Positions 17,081 through 27,001 of a stretch of 62,073 nucleotides of DNA are shown here, piece by piece (within the stretch, counting starts at the first letter, position 1; each line of letters starts with the position of its first letter). Origin of the DNA: Streptococcus cristatus. Lineage in GTDB: Bacteria; Bacillota; Bacilli; Lactobacillales; Streptococcaceae. The notes beneath the pieces were generated by a model. That model did no database searches. It was not told the origin of the DNA and saw nothing but the letters and a program-made list of their open reading frames with translations. The translations under genes were made by a program, and so were the position numbers. The stretch covers positions 140,387 through 202,459 of the forward strand of contig NZ_RJNA01000001.1 of assembly GCF_003943815.1 (NCBI RefSeq), written 5' to 3'.

Positions 17081-18109
17081 TTATTTGATAAACATAGCGT
17101 CGCCAAAGCTAAAGAAGCGATAGCGCTCAGCAATAGCGTGCTCATAGGCTTGCAGTGTCAGTTGGCGTCCAGCAAAAGCTGATACTAGCATGACAAGAGT
17201 TGATTTTGGTAAGTGGAAGTTGGTCGAAAAGGCATCGACAATCTTCCACTGATAGCCTGGTTTGATAAAAATATTGGTCCAGCCAGAGTCGGCTTGGATT
17301 TGACCATCGAATTTGCTGCCGATTGTTTCTAACGTGCGAATGGACGTGGTACCGACAGCAACGATGCGATGGCCCCTTTCCTTGACTTGACGCAGGGTCT
17401 CAGCTGCTTCTTCAGACAAGCTATAAAATTCGGAATGCATTTCATGCTCTTCCAGATTGTCAACTGATACAGGACGGAAGGTTCCAAGCCCCACATGCAG
17501 GGTCAGGTAGACGAGCTTAACGCCTTTTGCCGCAATTTTATCCAGCAATTCCTCTGTGAAATGGAGGCCAGCGGTTGGAGCGGCAGCGGAGCCGTTTTCT
17601 TTGGCATAGACTGTCTGGTAGCGTTCACGATCCTCTAGCTTCTCATGGATATAAGGCGGCAGGGGCATTTCACCCAAACTTTCTAGGACTTCCAGGAAAA
17701 TGCCTTGATAGTCAAAGCGAACAATCCGTCCACCGTGCTCCAGCTCTTCTGTAACGGTGGCAGTCAAACGGCCATCACCGAAAGAAACACGCGTTCCGAC
17801 TCTTAGACGCTTGGCTGGCTTGGCTAGAACTTCCCAGAAGTCTCCTTGGGTATTTTTCAAGAGCAGGAGCTCGACATGGCCGCCGGTTTCAGTCTTGGTT
17901 CCATAAAGGCGGGCTGGCAGGACACGAGTATTATTCATAACCAAGGCATCACCTGGCTCAAGTTGGTCAATAATATTGTCAAAATGTTGGTCACTAAACT
18001 GGCCAGTTTCCCGATCTACAATGAGCAGGCGAGAAGAGTCTCGCTTCTCTAGAGGGGTTTGAGCAATCAATTCTTCCGGCAAGTAAAAATCAAAATCAGC
18101 AGTATTCAT
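17081..18109 (-). CDS. queA: S-adenosylmethionine:tRNA ribosyltransferase-isomerase
   Basis: A 342-residue QueA enzyme that transfers and isomerises the ribosyl of SAM to make epoxyqueuosine at the wobble position of GUN tRNAs. It shows the family start [23 protein letters not shown] (17-20-residue blocks), the [19 protein letters not shown] motif ([16 protein letters not shown]) and [11 protein letters not shown]. Length is normal. It is probably co-transcribed with argR, the arrangement described for S. gordonii. Confidence 0.96.
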   Translation of the reverse strand: MNTADFDFYLPEELIAQTPLEKRDSSRLLIVDRETGQFSDQHFDNIIDQLEPGDALVMNNTRVLPARLYGTKTETGGHVELLLLKNTQGDFWEVLAKPAKRLRVGTRVSFGDGRLTATVTEELEHGGRIVRFDYQGIFLEVLESLGEMPLPPYIHEKLEDRERYQTVYAKENGSAAAPTAGLHFTEELLDKIAAKGVKLVYLTLHVGLGTFRPVSVDNLEEHEMHSEFYSLSEEAAETLRQVKERGHRIVAVGTTSIRTLETIGSKFDGQIQADSGWTNIFIKPGYQWKIVDAFSTNFHLPKSTLVMLVSAFAGRQLTLQAYEHAIAERYRFFSFGDAMFIK

Positions 18110-18118
18110 TCTATCTCC

Positions 18119-18292
18119 TTAAATAGTTCTCATGATCCAAATATAGTAGGCGGCAAGCAAAAAGGGAATACTGATAAAGAAAATTCCCAGGCATAAAAAA
18201 ATTAGTTGCCAACCGAGATGTTTTTTTAAGAAAAGCCCAGCGGTAAAAAGGGCAATTCCTAGTAAAAAGATTATAATCATTGGTAATAGCAT
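18119..18292 (-). CDS. 57-residue two-span membrane protein
   Basis: Two hydrophobic helices (about 3-22 and 31-52) with KKHLG between them and a short basic end. It lies 9 bp upstream of queA on the same strand. The start is uncertain. ATG at 18292 is used because the region further upstream holds a leftward TATAAT (18298-18303), which makes a longer form unlikely. No strong ribosome binding site is present, so it may be weakly or leaderlessly translated. Function unknown. Confidence 0.5.
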   Translation of the reverse strand: MLLPMIIIFLLGIALFTAGLFLKKHLGWQLIFLCLGIFFISIPFLLAAYYIWIMRTI

Positions 18293-18360
18293 ACTTTTAT
18301 TATACCATGATTTGACGCTAAGTCTCTCAGTAAAATTTGAAAAAATTAAGTAGAATCTAC

Positions 18361-18389
18361 TTGACAAAAATTGGTCTATACCATATAAT
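18361..18389 (+). promoter_or_regulatory. nagB promoter with NagR-like operator
   Basis: TTGACA (18361-18366) and TATAAT (18384-18389) are 17 bp apart. The spacer contains TGGTCTATACCA (18372-18383), a TGGT/ACCA dyad like operators of GntR-family NagR regulators of amino-sugar genes. NagR control is inference. Confidence 0.65.
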
Positions 18390-18426
18390 AAAATAAGGAA
18401 TCAATCAAGAAAAATAGGAGAACAGA

Positions 18427-19134
18427 ATGAAAGTTATTCGTGTTGAGAATCAGGTAGAAGGCGCAAAGGTAGCTTTAGAAATCTTGAAAGAGAAGTTGGC
18501 TCAGGGGGCCAAAACATTGGGCTTGGCAACAGGAAGTAGTCCGATTGAGTTTTACAAGCAAATCATTGCCAGTGACCTAGATTTATCAGAGCTGACCAGT
18601 GTAAATTTGGATGAGTATGTGGGACTTTCAGAAGATAATCCCCAGTCTTACCGTTACTTTATGAATGAGCAGCTATTTAATAAAAAGCCTTTCAAAGAAA
18701 GCTTTTTGCCAAATGGTGTAGCAGAAGATTCGGAAGTAGAAGTGAAACGCTACAACCAAGTCTTGGCTGACCACCCAGTAGATTTGCAAATTTTGGGAAT
18801 TGGCACCAATGGTCATATTGGCTTTAATGAGCCAGGAACTAGTTTTGATAGCACTGTCCATATCGTCGATTTGCAGCAATCAACTATCCAAGCGAACGCT
18901 CGCTTCTTTGAGAAGATTGAGGACGTACCGACCCAAGCTATCTCAATGGGAATTCGGAATATCTTAGATGCGAAGTCAATTATCCTCTTTGCCTATGGCT
19001 CTTCTAAAGCTCAAGCAATTGCAGGAACAGTCCAAGGTCAGGTGACAGAAGCTTTGCCAGCTAGCGCCCTTCAAGGCCATGAAGATGTCGTGATTATTGC
19101 TGATACAGAAGCTCTGAGTTTATTAGAAGCCTAA
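18427..19134 (+). CDS. nagB: Glucosamine-6-phosphate deaminase
   Basis: A 235-residue enzyme converting glucosamine-6-phosphate to fructose-6-phosphate and ammonia, linking amino-sugar catabolism to glycolysis. The motifs are [14 protein letters not shown] (phosphate loop), VNLDEYVGL, and the catalytic [14 protein letters not shown]. Length fits the short monomeric Gram-positive form. AATAGGAGAA precedes the ATG. Confidence 0.97.
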   Translation: MKVIRVENQVEGAKVALEILKEKLAQGAKTLGLATGSSPIEFYKQIIASDLDLSELTSVNLDEYVGLSEDNPQSYRYFMNEQLFNKKPFKESFLPNGVAEDSEVEVKRYNQVLADHPVDLQILGIGTNGHIGFNEPGTSFDSTVHIVDLQQSTIQANARFFEKIEDVPTQAISMGIRNILDAKSIILFAYGSSKAQAIAGTVQGQVTEALPASALQGHEDVVIIADTEALSLLEA

Positions 19135-19239
19135 CAATCTATTTCCTATCTAATTTTTAGGTAGGATTTTTTATATTTATCAAAAACCTTGTTAAAAATA
19201 TGGTATACTAGTTAGGAATGATTTTTTTGGAGGATAAAT

Positions 19240-20583
19240 GTGAAGAAGAAATTTTTGGTATTTGGACTGATTTTATCTGCCTTTCTGTCACCGTTTTCTG
19301 CTGCAGCAGATGAATTGGTGGATATGGCACAAAAAATGTATCCTAATGATCATGTGCAAGCTATCAATCGTCCTAAATCATCTTTGATGATTGACGGAAA
19401 TACGGGCGATATACTGTGGCAGGATAACATTGATGAGGTTCGCGATCCAGCCAGCATGAGTAAGATCATGACCTTGTACTTGGTTTTTGAAGCCATTAAA
19501 GAGGGAAAACTCAGTTTAGATACGGTGATTAAGGCGACACCGCAAGATCAGGCTGTTGCGGGAATTTATGAAATTTCCAATAATAAAATCGTGGCTGGAG
19601 TCAATTATACTGTTTCTGAGCTGATTACCATGACAGTTGTACCCTCTTCTAACGCAACAACAGTGATGCTGGCAAATTACCTATCAGATAACGATCCCGA
19701 TGCTTTCTTGGACAAGATGAACGCGAAAGCGCAGGAACTAGGCATGACCAACACCAAATGGTTTAATGCCAGTGGTGCTGCGGCGGTTTCCTTCAAAGGC
19801 TACTATACTCCTCAGAGATATAATAACTATGCTAGCAACCAAACGACTGCGCGTGATTTAGGGATTTTAGTTTATAATTTTGTAAAGAACTATCCAGATA
19901 TTTTAAACTATACCAATCAGGCTAAAGTAACTGTTAAGGCTGGCACGCCTTATGAAGAAACATTTGAGACTTATAATTACTCACTGCCGGGTGCTCGCTA
20001 CGCTCTGGAGGGAGTAGATGGTCTGAAGACGGGTTCAAGTCCGAACGGTGCCTTCAACTACATTGCAACTGTCAAGCGCGGGAATCAGCGCGTGATTGGC
20101 GTCATCATGGGTGTTGGTGACTGGTCTGACCAAGATGGTGAATATTACCGCCACCCATTTGGAAATGCCTTGATCGAAAAATCTTATGCTGACTACGAGT
20201 ACAAGAAACTGTTCTCTAAAGGGAAGCAGGAGATTAATGGGAAAACTTACAATCTGCCAGAAGATTTTTATGCGACAATCAAAAAAGACGCGAAGGCAAA
20301 GCCTGTAGTTGAGAATGGTGTCTTGAAGGCTGGAAATGATCTATACACGCTCTCTCCAAAGATCTCTGATGAGATGAAAGTGGAGGAAGTAGATGCTTCT
20401 GTCACCCAGTCTGCCAAAGAAGAAATCACTAAGAAAGAAAATAATAAAACTTGGTATAGTGACTTGCTAAGCAGCCGCTGGTTAATTGCCTTGCCAATTG
20501 TCATTATTATCCTGATTTTCTATATCGAGAATCGGAAATCGAGAAAAGCTAAAGCAGCTGCTAGAAAGCAAAGATTTAAATAA
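19240..20583 (+). CDS. dacA: D-alanyl-D-alanine carboxypeptidase (PBP3-type)
   Basis: A 447-residue low-molecular-weight penicillin-binding protein that trims pentapeptides in peptidoglycan. It has a signal peptide (1-23, ending AAADE), the SxxK motif Ser72-M-S-Lys75, the SxN motif around 136-138 (PSSNAT) and KTG in DGLKTGSS. A beta-rich domain follows, then a C-terminal span (about 408-428, LIALPIVIIILIF) with a basic tail. The start is GTG at 19240 with GGAGG at 19229-19233; the overlapping ATG at 19238 is followed at once by a stop. Confidence 0.95.
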   Translation: MKKKFLVFGLILSAFLSPFSAAADELVDMAQKMYPNDHVQAINRPKSSLMIDGNTGDILWQDNIDEVRDPASMSKIMTLYLVFEAIKEGKLSLDTVIKATPQDQAVAGIYEISNNKIVAGVNYTVSELITMTVVPSSNATTVMLANYLSDNDPDAFLDKMNAKAQELGMTNTKWFNASGAAAVSFKGYYTPQRYNNYASNQTTARDLGILVYNFVKNYPDILNYTNQAKVTVKAGTPYEETFETYNYSLPGARYALEGVDGLKTGSSPNGAFNYIATVKRGNQRVIGVIMGVGDWSDQDGEYYRHPFGNALIEKSYADYEYKKLFSKGKQEINGKTYNLPEDFYATIKKDAKAKPVVENGVLKAGNDLYTLSPKISDEMKVEEVDASVTQSAKEEITKKENNKTWYSDLLSSRWLIALPIVIIILIFYIENRKSRKAKAAARKQRFK

Positions 20584-20612
20584 AGGCTTGTGCTTATTTT
20601 GCAAGCTGAGAT

Positions 20613-20790
20613 AGAGGCTGGGACAAAAGTCCTAGCCTCTCAATTGTCTTTGGATTGTCGAGCAAGACGCAGTGGTTGAGTGGGCTCTACTACGCTGATT
20701 TCATCAGCTTTTACAGCCCTACTCAACTGTGCGGAGGTGGGACGACGAAATCGAATTCTAACGAATTACCGATTTCTGTCCCACTCTCTA
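20613..20790. repeat. Streptococcal GGCTGGGACAAAAGTCC/CCCACTCTCT repeat, copy 2 (long)
   Basis: It starts AGAGGCTGGGACAAAAGTCC and ends CCCACTCTCT. It contains nested hairpins: AGAGGCT with AGCCTCT (20613-20640), GTTGAGTGGGCT (20675-20686) with AGCCCTACTCAAC (20715-20727) around GCTGATTTCATCAGC (20694-20708), and a third around GAAATCG/CGATTTC. The outer ends are themselves imperfect inverted repeats. It lies between dacA and the MFS gene and ends about 10 bp before the latter's ribosome binding site. Confidence 0.78.
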
Positions 20791-20812
20791 TTCTATTTTT
20801 GGAGAGGTTTTG

Positions 20813-21981
20813 ATGATGGGAAAAAAGTTTTCTAATAGCTATTTGGCTTATTTTTTGATGTATAATTTTTATTTTCTGTCCAATTCATTGTTTTCGACCT
20901 TGATATCCGTTTATATGTTGGATAAGGGGTACACGGCTGGTCAAGTATCTATCGTCGTATCAGCTTCTTTCTTTTCTTCCATGCTGGCTCAGCCAATCAT
21001 GGGGCTGTTAACTGATACGCTTGGCATCAAGAGGGTTTCGCTTATCAGTTTTTTCCTGATTATCCTAGGAGACATCTTTTTTATGGAGGCCGATAATCTA
21101 TGGCTCTTAGCCATCTGGTATAGTTTTGTCTTGATGCTCATCAATGGGGTGGGTACCGTGATGGATGTACTAGCAACCCAAAGTCCTTATAAATATGGGA
21201 AAATCCGAATTTGGGGAACAATCGGTTATGCTATTGGTTCACAGCTGGCGGGTTTGATTTATAAAAATATTTCCCCTCAAGCTATTTATTTGGTCTTTAT
21301 CGGGACTTGTTGCTGAGTATTATAGGGGTTCTTGGCATGAATCCTAAGCGGGATAGGTTGACGAAAAAAACTGGAAAAAGAGGAAAATCGCTCTTTTCAG
21401 CCATTCTTAAAAACAGAACCTATCTTTTTTATCTGATTCTTGTCGCCCTTTACTCTGGAGTGGGCAATACAGGGCATACCTATATTCCGTCCATGCTAGA
21501 ATCTAGCGGCTTGAGTGTTGATTGGGCAACAACTGTTGTGGCTGTCTCTGTACTATGCGAGGCTCCCTTAATCTTTTATTCCTACCTTTTCATGGATAAA
21601 ATCTCTGTCAAAAAGTTGCTCTATATTTGCTTGGGCATGATGCTCCTCCAGTATGCGGTTTATGCTTTGAACTTTGGCTTATTCTCGAAAATTGCAGTCA
21701 CCCTGCTTTCTAAGCATGCCTCTGGTATGGTACTGACCATGCTTAGTCTGCGCATCGTAGCAAATTTGGTGGATGAAAAATATTTGGTGACCGCTTTTGC
21801 GTTACTACAGACAGGGAGAAATCTAGGAACAATTTTCATCCAGAATATGTCAGGCTCTATCTTAGATCGTTTTGGCTATGGTAGTATGAATCTCATGTTG
21901 GCAGCAATTATAGGTCTAGTGCTCTTGCTTGCTCTATTTTTGAAAGTTCCTGAAAAAAAGAATCAGAATTTATTTGGATAA
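20813..21981 (+). pseudogene. MFS transporter interrupted by a frameshift
   Basis: A 12-span major-facilitator protein of about 389 residues split into two frames. The first part runs to a TGA at 21314-21316 and ends IYLVFIGTCC. The other frame gives LLLSIIGVLGMNPKRD at the same point, so the shift lies near 21301-21308 (GGGACTTGTTGC). The N-half has GLLTDTLGIKRVSLIS, the usual MFS loop; the C-half covers spans 7-12. The start is ATG 20813 or 20816 after GGAGAGG. There is no long homopolymer, so slippage is not obvious. Either a real null allele or a sequencing error. Substrate unknown. Confidence 0.8.
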
Positions 21982-21982
21982 G

Positions 21983-22020
21983 AAAAAACGAGTCTGGAAT
22001 TTTTTCAGCTCGTTTTTGTT
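21983..22020 (+). terminator. Terminator after the MFS gene
   Basis: AAAAACGAG and CTCGTTTTT pair around an AT-rich loop, followed by more T residues. Confidence 0.75.
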
Positions 22021-22094
22021 TTGGGAGATTACATAAGTGAGAGAATAAATAATACTTCGTTCCATTTCACAAGCCCTCTCTTTGGTGTTTTAAT

Positions 22095-22102
22095 TACGAA
22101 TA
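22095..22102 (+). promoter_or_regulatory. SigX (ComX) cin-box upstream of coiA
   Basis: TACGAATA, the exact core recognised by the competence sigma factor SigX/ComX, lies 38 bp before the coiA start, preceded by a T-rich stretch. This is the standard arrangement for late competence genes. Confidence 0.82.
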
Positions 22103-22139
22103 AAGATATAAAAGACATTGTTTTGAAAGGGAAATACTC

Positions 22140-23099
22140 ATGTTGCTTGCGAAAAATGAAGAGGGGATTTTGCTGAATGCGATGGAAAATCAGCCGTCTC
22201 TAGGCGAACAACTCTTTTGTCCGGCCTGTTCGGGAGCGGTTCGCTTCAAAAAAGGAAGGGTCATGCGACCGCATTTTGCTCATATTTCTCTTGAAAATTG
22301 TTCGTTTTATGCGGAAAATGAAAGTGCGGATCATTTGAACTTGAAAGCTGGGCTTTATAGCTGGGGGAAGCAAAGCCAAGAGGTGCAGGTGGAGGCCTTT
22401 TTGCCTGAGATAAGGCAGATTGCCGACCTTTTGATAGATGGTCGCATAGCGCTGGAGGTCCAATGCAGTCCACTCAGTCAGGAAAGACTTGAGGAAAGGA
22501 CGCTGTCTTATCGCCAGCATGGCTATCAGGTACTCTGGCTCTTGGGCAAGAAATTATGGTTAAAACAGTCGCTGACGAAACTGCAAAAGGACTTTCTTTA
22601 TTTTAGTCAAAATATGGGCTTTCATCTTTGGGAATTGGATGAGAAAAAGCAGGAGCTTCGACTTAAATATCTCATTCACGAGGACTTGCATGCGCGTGCT
22701 CAGTACAAGGTCAAATCCTTTCCTTTTGGCCAAGGCTGCCTTTTATCCGTCTTGCGCAAGCCCTTTCAGAAGCAGGGGCTAGAAAGTTATCTGGCTAGGC
22801 AGGATCCTGAAATTTGTCGCTATGTTCGTCAGCAGCTTTATTACCAGCAGCCTCGCTGGATGAAGCTCCAAGCCCAGCTCTATCAGAAAGGAGACAATCT
22901 TCTAACCAAGTCAGCTGAGGATTTCTATCCGCAGGTTCGGCCTGTCCAAGCTAGCTCCTTTTGCCAAATAACAAGAGACTTGACGCCCTATTATCATCAC
23001 TTTCATCGCTATTATCAGGCTGAAAAAAATAAGCAGCTTCAAATTATCTATCCACCGGTATTTTATGCGAGGATTTCCCCTACTTTTATGATAAAATAG
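22140..23099 (+). CDS. coiA: Competence protein CoiA
   Basis: A 319-residue CoiA-family protein, a late competence factor acting in processing or recombination of incoming single-stranded DNA. The N-terminus has an [23 protein letters not shown] zinc-ribbon-like region (23 residues; key Cys and His visible). It is followed by a nuclease-like [13 protein letters not shown] segment (PD-(D/E)XK type). Length is typical. It stands behind a perfect cin-box, so it should be expressed only in competent cells. Confidence 0.93.
   Translation: MLLAKNEEGILLNAMENQPSLGEQLFCPACSGAVRFKKGRVMRPHFAHISLENCSFYAENESADHLNLKAGLYSWGKQSQEVQVEAFLPEIRQIADLLIDGRIALEVQCSPLSQERLEERTLSYRQHGYQVLWLLGKKLWLKQSLTKLQKDFLYFSQNMGFHLWELDEKKQELRLKYLIHEDLHARAQYKVKSFPFGQGCLLSVLRKPFQKQGLESYLARQDPEICRYVRQQLYYQQPRWMKLQAQLYQKGDNLLTKSAEDFYPQVRPVQASSFCQITRDLTPYYHHFHRYYQAEKNKQLQIIYPPVFYARISPTFMIK
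23082..23097 (+). promoter_or_regulatory. Extended -10 promoter of pepF inside the coiA end
   Basis: TATGATAAAAT supplies a TGn extended -10 with TAAAAT at 23092-23097, directly before the pepF leader. It lets pepF be expressed outside competence. Confidence 0.5.
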
Positions 23100-23119
23100 A
23101 AAAGATGGAGGAAATTTCT

Positions 23120-24922
23120 ATGGCAAAACAAAGAAATGAAATTGAAGAAAAATATACTTGGGATTTGAGTACCATTTTCCCAACAGATGAAGCCTTTGAA
23201 GCAGAGTTGGCGCAGGTTTCAGAAGAAGTGAAGAAAGCAGCTAGTCTGGCTGGGCATTTGCTGGATTCGGCTGACAGTCTTTTGACAACGACGGAAATCC
23301 AGTTGGACTTGATGCGTCGGATTGAAAAGCTTTATTCTTATGCTCACATGAAGAATGATCAGGATACACGTGTGGCCAAGTACCAAGAGTATCAGGCTAA
23401 AGGCATGACTCTTTACAGCGATTTTGGTCAAAGCTTTGCCTTCTATGAGCCCGAATTTATGGCGATTACAGGAGAGCAATACCAAGCTTTCTTGGCTGAG
23501 CAACCAGGTTTGCAGCTGTATCAGCATTATTTTGACAAGCTTTTGAAAAAGAAAGCCCACATCCTGACCCAGCGCGAAGAGGAGCTATTGGCTGGTGCTG
23601 GTGAAATTTTTGGCGCAGCGGGCGAAACTTTTGCTATTTTGGATAATGCAGATATCGTCTTTCCGATGGTGCATGACGAAGATGGAAATGAAGTTCAGCT
23701 CAGCCACGGTAACTATATCACCTTGGTCGAGTCTAAGAACCGAGAAGTCCGTAAGGAAGCTTACGAGGCTCTTTATAGCGTATACGTGCAGTACCAGCAT
23801 ACCTATGCCAAGACTCTGCAGACCAATGTCAAGGTTCACAATTACAATGCGAAAGTCCGCAAGTTTTCATCTGCCCGTGAAGCGGCCTTGTCAGCTGACT
23901 TTATTCCAGAAAGTGTTTATGACAGCCTAGTTTCAGCTGTCAATAAGCATTTGCCTCTTTTGCAGCGTTATATCGCTTTACGAGCAAAGATTTTAGGTAT
24001 TTCTGACTTGAAGATGTATGATATGTACACACCTTTGTCAGAGACAGACTACAAGTTCACTTATGAGGAAGCCTTGGCTAAGTCTGAGGAAGTTCTGGCT
24101 ATTCTGGGTGAGGATTATTTGAGCCGAGTGAAGACAGCCTTCTCAGAGCGCTGGATTGATGTTCATGAAAATCAAGGCAAGCGCTCAGGAGCATACTCAG
24201 GTGGTTCTTATGATACCAATGCCTTTATGTTGCTTAATTGGCAGGATACACTGGACAATCTCTTTACCTTGGTGCACGAGACAGGCCACAGTATGCACTC
24301 CAGCTACACCCGTGAGACCCAACCTTATGTTTACGGAGACTATTCTATTTTCCTAGCTGAGATTGCTTCGACGACTAACGAAAACATCCTGACAGAAAAG
24401 CTCTTGGAAGAAGTAGAAGATGATGCTACCCGCTTTGCTATCCTCAATCACTTCTTGGATGGCTTCCGAGGAACGGTCTTCCGTCAAACCCAGTTTGCTG
24501 AGTTTGAGCATGCTATCCACAAGGCCGACCAAGAAGGACAAGTTTTGACCAGCGAGTTTCTCAATGAGCTCTATGCTGACTTGAACGAGAAATACTATGG
24601 ACTGAAAAAAGAAGATAATCCGCAGATTCAGTACGAATGGGCTCGGATTCCGCATTTCTACTATGATTACTATGTTTTCCAATACTCTACAGGCTTTGCA
24701 GCTGCTTCTGCCTTGGCTGAAAAGATTGTCCATGGCAGTCAGGAAGACAAGGATAAGTATCTGGACTATCTCAAAGCTGGGAACTCTGATTATCCACTCA
24801 ATGTCATCAAAAAAGCAGGTGTGGATATGGAAAAAGAAGACTACCTAAATGCTGCTTTTGCTGTCTTTGAGCGTCGCCTGGACGAATTCGAAGCCTTGGT
24901 AGAAAAGTTGGGACTGGCATAA
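23120..24922 (+). CDS. pepF: Oligoendopeptidase F (M3 family)
   Basis: A 600-residue cytoplasmic zinc oligopeptidase that cuts short peptides. The metal site HETGH sits in [16 protein letters not shown] with the downstream Glu in AEIASTTNE. The N-terminal start [14 protein letters not shown] is typical of PepF/PepB. The ATG at 23120 is preferred: an in-frame ATG at 23105 contains the GGAGG that serves as its ribosome binding site. It is followed by the methyltransferase gene with a 1-bp gap. Confidence 0.96.
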   Translation: MAKQRNEIEEKYTWDLSTIFPTDEAFEAELAQVSEEVKKAASLAGHLLDSADSLLTTTEIQLDLMRRIEKLYSYAHMKNDQDTRVAKYQEYQAKGMTLYSDFGQSFAFYEPEFMAITGEQYQAFLAEQPGLQLYQHYFDKLLKKKAHILTQREEELLAGAGEIFGAAGETFAILDNADIVFPMVHDEDGNEVQLSHGNYITLVESKNREVRKEAYEALYSVYVQYQHTYAKTLQTNVKVHNYNAKVRKFSSAREAALSADFIPESVYDSLVSAVNKHLPLLQRYIALRAKILGISDLKMYDMYTPLSETDYKFTYEEALAKSEEVLAILGEDYLSRVKTAFSERWIDVHENQGKRSGAYSGGSYDTNAFMLLNWQDTLDNLFTLVHETGHSMHSSYTRETQPYVYGDYSIFLAEIASTTNENILTEKLLEEVEDDATRFAILNHFLDGFRGTVFRQTQFAEFEHAIHKADQEGQVLTSEFLNELYADLNEKYYGLKKEDNPQIQYEWARIPHFYYDYYVFQYSTGFAAASALAEKIVHGSQEDKDKYLDYLKAGNSDYPLNVIKKAGVDMEKEDYLNAAFAVFERRLDEFEALVEKLGLA

Positions 24923-24923
24923 G

Positions 24924-25610
24924 ATGGTCGAGACTTATAATCAAAACTCTAATCCCAATATGCGCCGGCCAGTAGTCAAAGAGGAAGTCGTAGACTTTAT
25001 GAGACAACGACTCCAGCCAGTTTCTGGTGGACTCAAGGAGCTGGAGGATTTTGCCAGAGCTGAAAATGTGCCCGTGATTCCCCATGAGACAGTGGCTTAT
25101 TTCCGACTGCTACTTGAAAGTCTGCAACCAGAGAAGATTTTAGAAATCGGGACTGCTATTGGTTTTTCAGCCCTTTTGATGGCGGAACATGCGCCTCAGG
25201 CTCAGATTACGACTATTGATCGCAATCCAGAGATGATTGAGCTGGCTAAGGCTAATTTTGCTAAATATGACAGCCGTCAGCAGATCACCCTGCTGGAAGG
25301 CGATGCAGTGGATTTGCTTGAGACACTGGAGGAGGATTCCTACGACCTTGTCTTTATGGACTCTGCTAAGTCTAAGTATGTGGTATTTCTGCCTCAGGTC
25401 CTCAAGCGCCTCAATCCTGGTGGTCTGGTCCTGATTGACGATGTCTTCCAAGGCGGAGATGTTGCCAAGCCTTTTGAGGAAATTAAGCGTGGTCAACGGG
25501 CTATTTACCGAGGACTGCATAGCCTGTTTGACGCAACTTTGGACAGTCCAGATTTGACTGCGAGCTTGCTTCCTTTAGGAGATGGGCTGCTTATGATTAG
25601 AAAAGAATAA
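24924..25610 (+). CDS. SAM-dependent O-methyltransferase
   Basis: A 228-residue class I methyltransferase of the caffeoyl-CoA/catechol O-methyltransferase-like group (TrmR-like in Gram-positives). The SAM loop is ILEIGTAIGFSALLMA, followed by acidic ITTIDRNPEM and LVFMDSAKSKYV (metal/active site). In Bacillus a family member (TrmR) methylates 5-hydroxyuridine in tRNA. A U32-family hydroxylation protein occurs elsewhere in this window (49505), so that role is plausible but unproven. It starts 1 bp after pepF and is translationally coupled. Confidence 0.85.
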   Translation: MVETYNQNSNPNMRRPVVKEEVVDFMRQRLQPVSGGLKELEDFARAENVPVIPHETVAYFRLLLESLQPEKILEIGTAIGFSALLMAEHAPQAQITTIDRNPEMIELAKANFAKYDSRQQITLLEGDAVDLLETLEEDSYDLVFMDSAKSKYVVFLPQVLKRLNPGGLVLIDDVFQGGDVAKPFEEIKRGQRAIYRGLHSLFDATLDSPDLTASLLPLGDGLLMIRKE

Positions 25611-25653
25611 TCCCTTCACTTTTTTCTCAATTTCCAAAAATTTTTAGGAAAAA

Positions 25654-25684
25654 TTAAGATATCAAGTTGGATTTGTGGTACAAT
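25654..25684 (+). promoter_or_regulatory. prsA promoter
   Basis: Extended -10 (TGG TACAAT, -10 at 25679-25684) with a weak TTAAGA about 19 bp upstream. Confidence 0.5.
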
Positions 25685-25720
25685 AGACAAAGTGAATTTA
25701 TTGAAGGAGTAGATAAAACA

Positions 25721-26767
25721 ATGAAGAAAAAAATCCTTACAGGAGCAGTAACTCTCTTTTCTGTAGTGGCTTTAGCAGCATGTTCACAAACAGCAAAAGA
25801 TAAAGATATTGTGACAATGAAGGGCGAGACAATCACAGTAAGTGAATTTTACGATCAAGTAAAAAATAATGGTGCCTCTCAACAAGTTTTGCTTCAAATG
25901 GCCATTAAGCAAGTTTTTGAAGAAAAGTATGGCAAAAAAGTAACGGATAAAGAGGTTGAAGAAGCCTTTGAAAAAATGAAATCCGCTTATGGTTCTGCCT
26001 TCCAAAATGTTCTTGCTCAAAGCGGAATGACAGAAGATGCCTATAGAGACCAGATCCGCGCAAATAAATTGGTCGAATACGCTGTTAAGAAAGCAGCTGA
26101 AAAAGAGCTGACAGATGACAACTACAAGGCTTTCTTTGAAACGTATACACCAGAAGTAACGGCTCAAATTATCAAGGTAGACAGTGAAGAAAAGGCTAAG
26201 GAAGTGCTTGAAAAAGCCAAGGCTGAGGGAGCAGACTTTGGTCAGTTGGCCAAGGAAAACTCAACCGATAAGGACACCAAAGATAAGGGTGGTGAGGTGA
26301 AATTTGACTCAACCTCTACAACGATTCCAGATGCAGTTAAGAAAGCTACTTTTGCCTTAGAAGAAAATGGCGTTTCTGATGTGATCACTGTACGAGGTAA
26401 GCAGAACTATTCAGCAAGTTACTACATTGTTAAATTGGTGAAGAAAACTCAAAAATCTGCAAAATGGACAGATTACAAGAAACAACTAAAAGAGGGAATC
26501 CTGACTCAAAAACAAAACGATGCAAGCTTTATTCGTTCTGTTATTTCTAAAGAATTGAAGGAAGCGAATCTGAAAGTGAAGGACCCAGCTTTCCAAAATG
26601 TCTTTGCCCAATATGTAGAAGGAGATACTTCTAGCTCATCGTCTAAAGAAGAAAGCAAGTCTCAGTCTTCTAGTTCAGAAGAAAAGAAATCACAATCTTC
26701 AAGCTCAGAAGAAAGCAAGTCTGAAGCTGCTCATACTGAAGAAAACCCAGCTCCTTCAGCAGAATAA
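25721..26767 (+). CDS. prsA: Foldase lipoprotein PrsA (parvulin-type)
   Basis: A 348-residue lipoprotein that helps fold exported proteins at the membrane-wall interface. The lipobox LAAC places the lipidated Cys at residue 21. The NC-domain flanks a central PpiC/parvulin-like region (about 145-240, with ENSTDKDTKDKGGEVKF). The last 45 residues are repeats rich in Ser/Glu/Lys (SSSSEEKKSQ units), probably a wall-spanning linker. The start is ATG 25721 with GAAGGAG upstream; an in-frame ATG at 25667 overlaps the promoter and is rejected. Confidence 0.93.
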   Translation: MKKKILTGAVTLFSVVALAACSQTAKDKDIVTMKGETITVSEFYDQVKNNGASQQVLLQMAIKQVFEEKYGKKVTDKEVEEAFEKMKSAYGSAFQNVLAQSGMTEDAYRDQIRANKLVEYAVKKAAEKELTDDNYKAFFETYTPEVTAQIIKVDSEEKAKEVLEKAKAEGADFGQLAKENSTDKDTKDKGGEVKFDSTSTTIPDAVKKATFALEENGVSDVITVRGKQNYSASYYIVKLVKKTQKSAKWTDYKKQLKEGILTQKQNDASFIRSVISKELKEANLKVKDPAFQNVFAQYVEGDTSSSSSKEESKSQSSSSEEKKSQSSSSEESKSEAAHTEENPAPSAE

Positions 26768-26769
26768 GC

Positions 26770-26798
26770 TTGACGAAAAGCCAAGAAGTCAGTATAAT
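26770..26798 (+). promoter_or_regulatory. Promoter of the T-box/alaS operon
   Basis: TTGACG (26770-26775) and TATAAT (26793-26798) with a 17-bp spacer, directly after the prsA stop. Confidence 0.8.
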
Positions 26799-26804
26799 AA
26801 AATT

Positions 26805-26990
26805 ATTGAGAATTGATTTTCTAGATCTCAGCTCAGAGAATTGGCGGTGCTGCGAGCCATGTGAGAGGAAAATTCATGCTACTCATGTTTCAAACTAAAT
26901 AGTTAATGAGAATGACAAGTTCATTGAATGAAGGTGGTACCGCGGTTTTTCGCCCTTCAGACAAAGAGCTTGTCTTTTATCTTGACTCTG
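26805..26990 (+). promoter_or_regulatory. T-box riboswitch, probably alanine specific
   Basis: The leader holds the hallmark AAGGTGGTACCGCGG (26931-26945). A stem I region runs from about 26808 to 26885, with AGCTCAGAGA-like and GGCGGTGCTGCGAGCC elements. A likely specifier codon GCT (Ala) lies at 26878-26880, followed by A. A terminator (GACAA...TTGTC then TTTT, about 26959-26978) precedes the first gene. Uncharged tRNA-Ala should stabilise the antiterminator and switch on the downstream genes. The alaS gene further down supports the specificity. Confidence 0.9.
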
Positions 26991-27001
26991 GAGGTAAAGC
27001 G

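Noticed and set aside
26906..27001. In-frame upstream extension of the LOR gene
   Set aside because: It runs through the T-box core and terminator, which are RNA structures; a proper ribosome binding site exists only before 27002.
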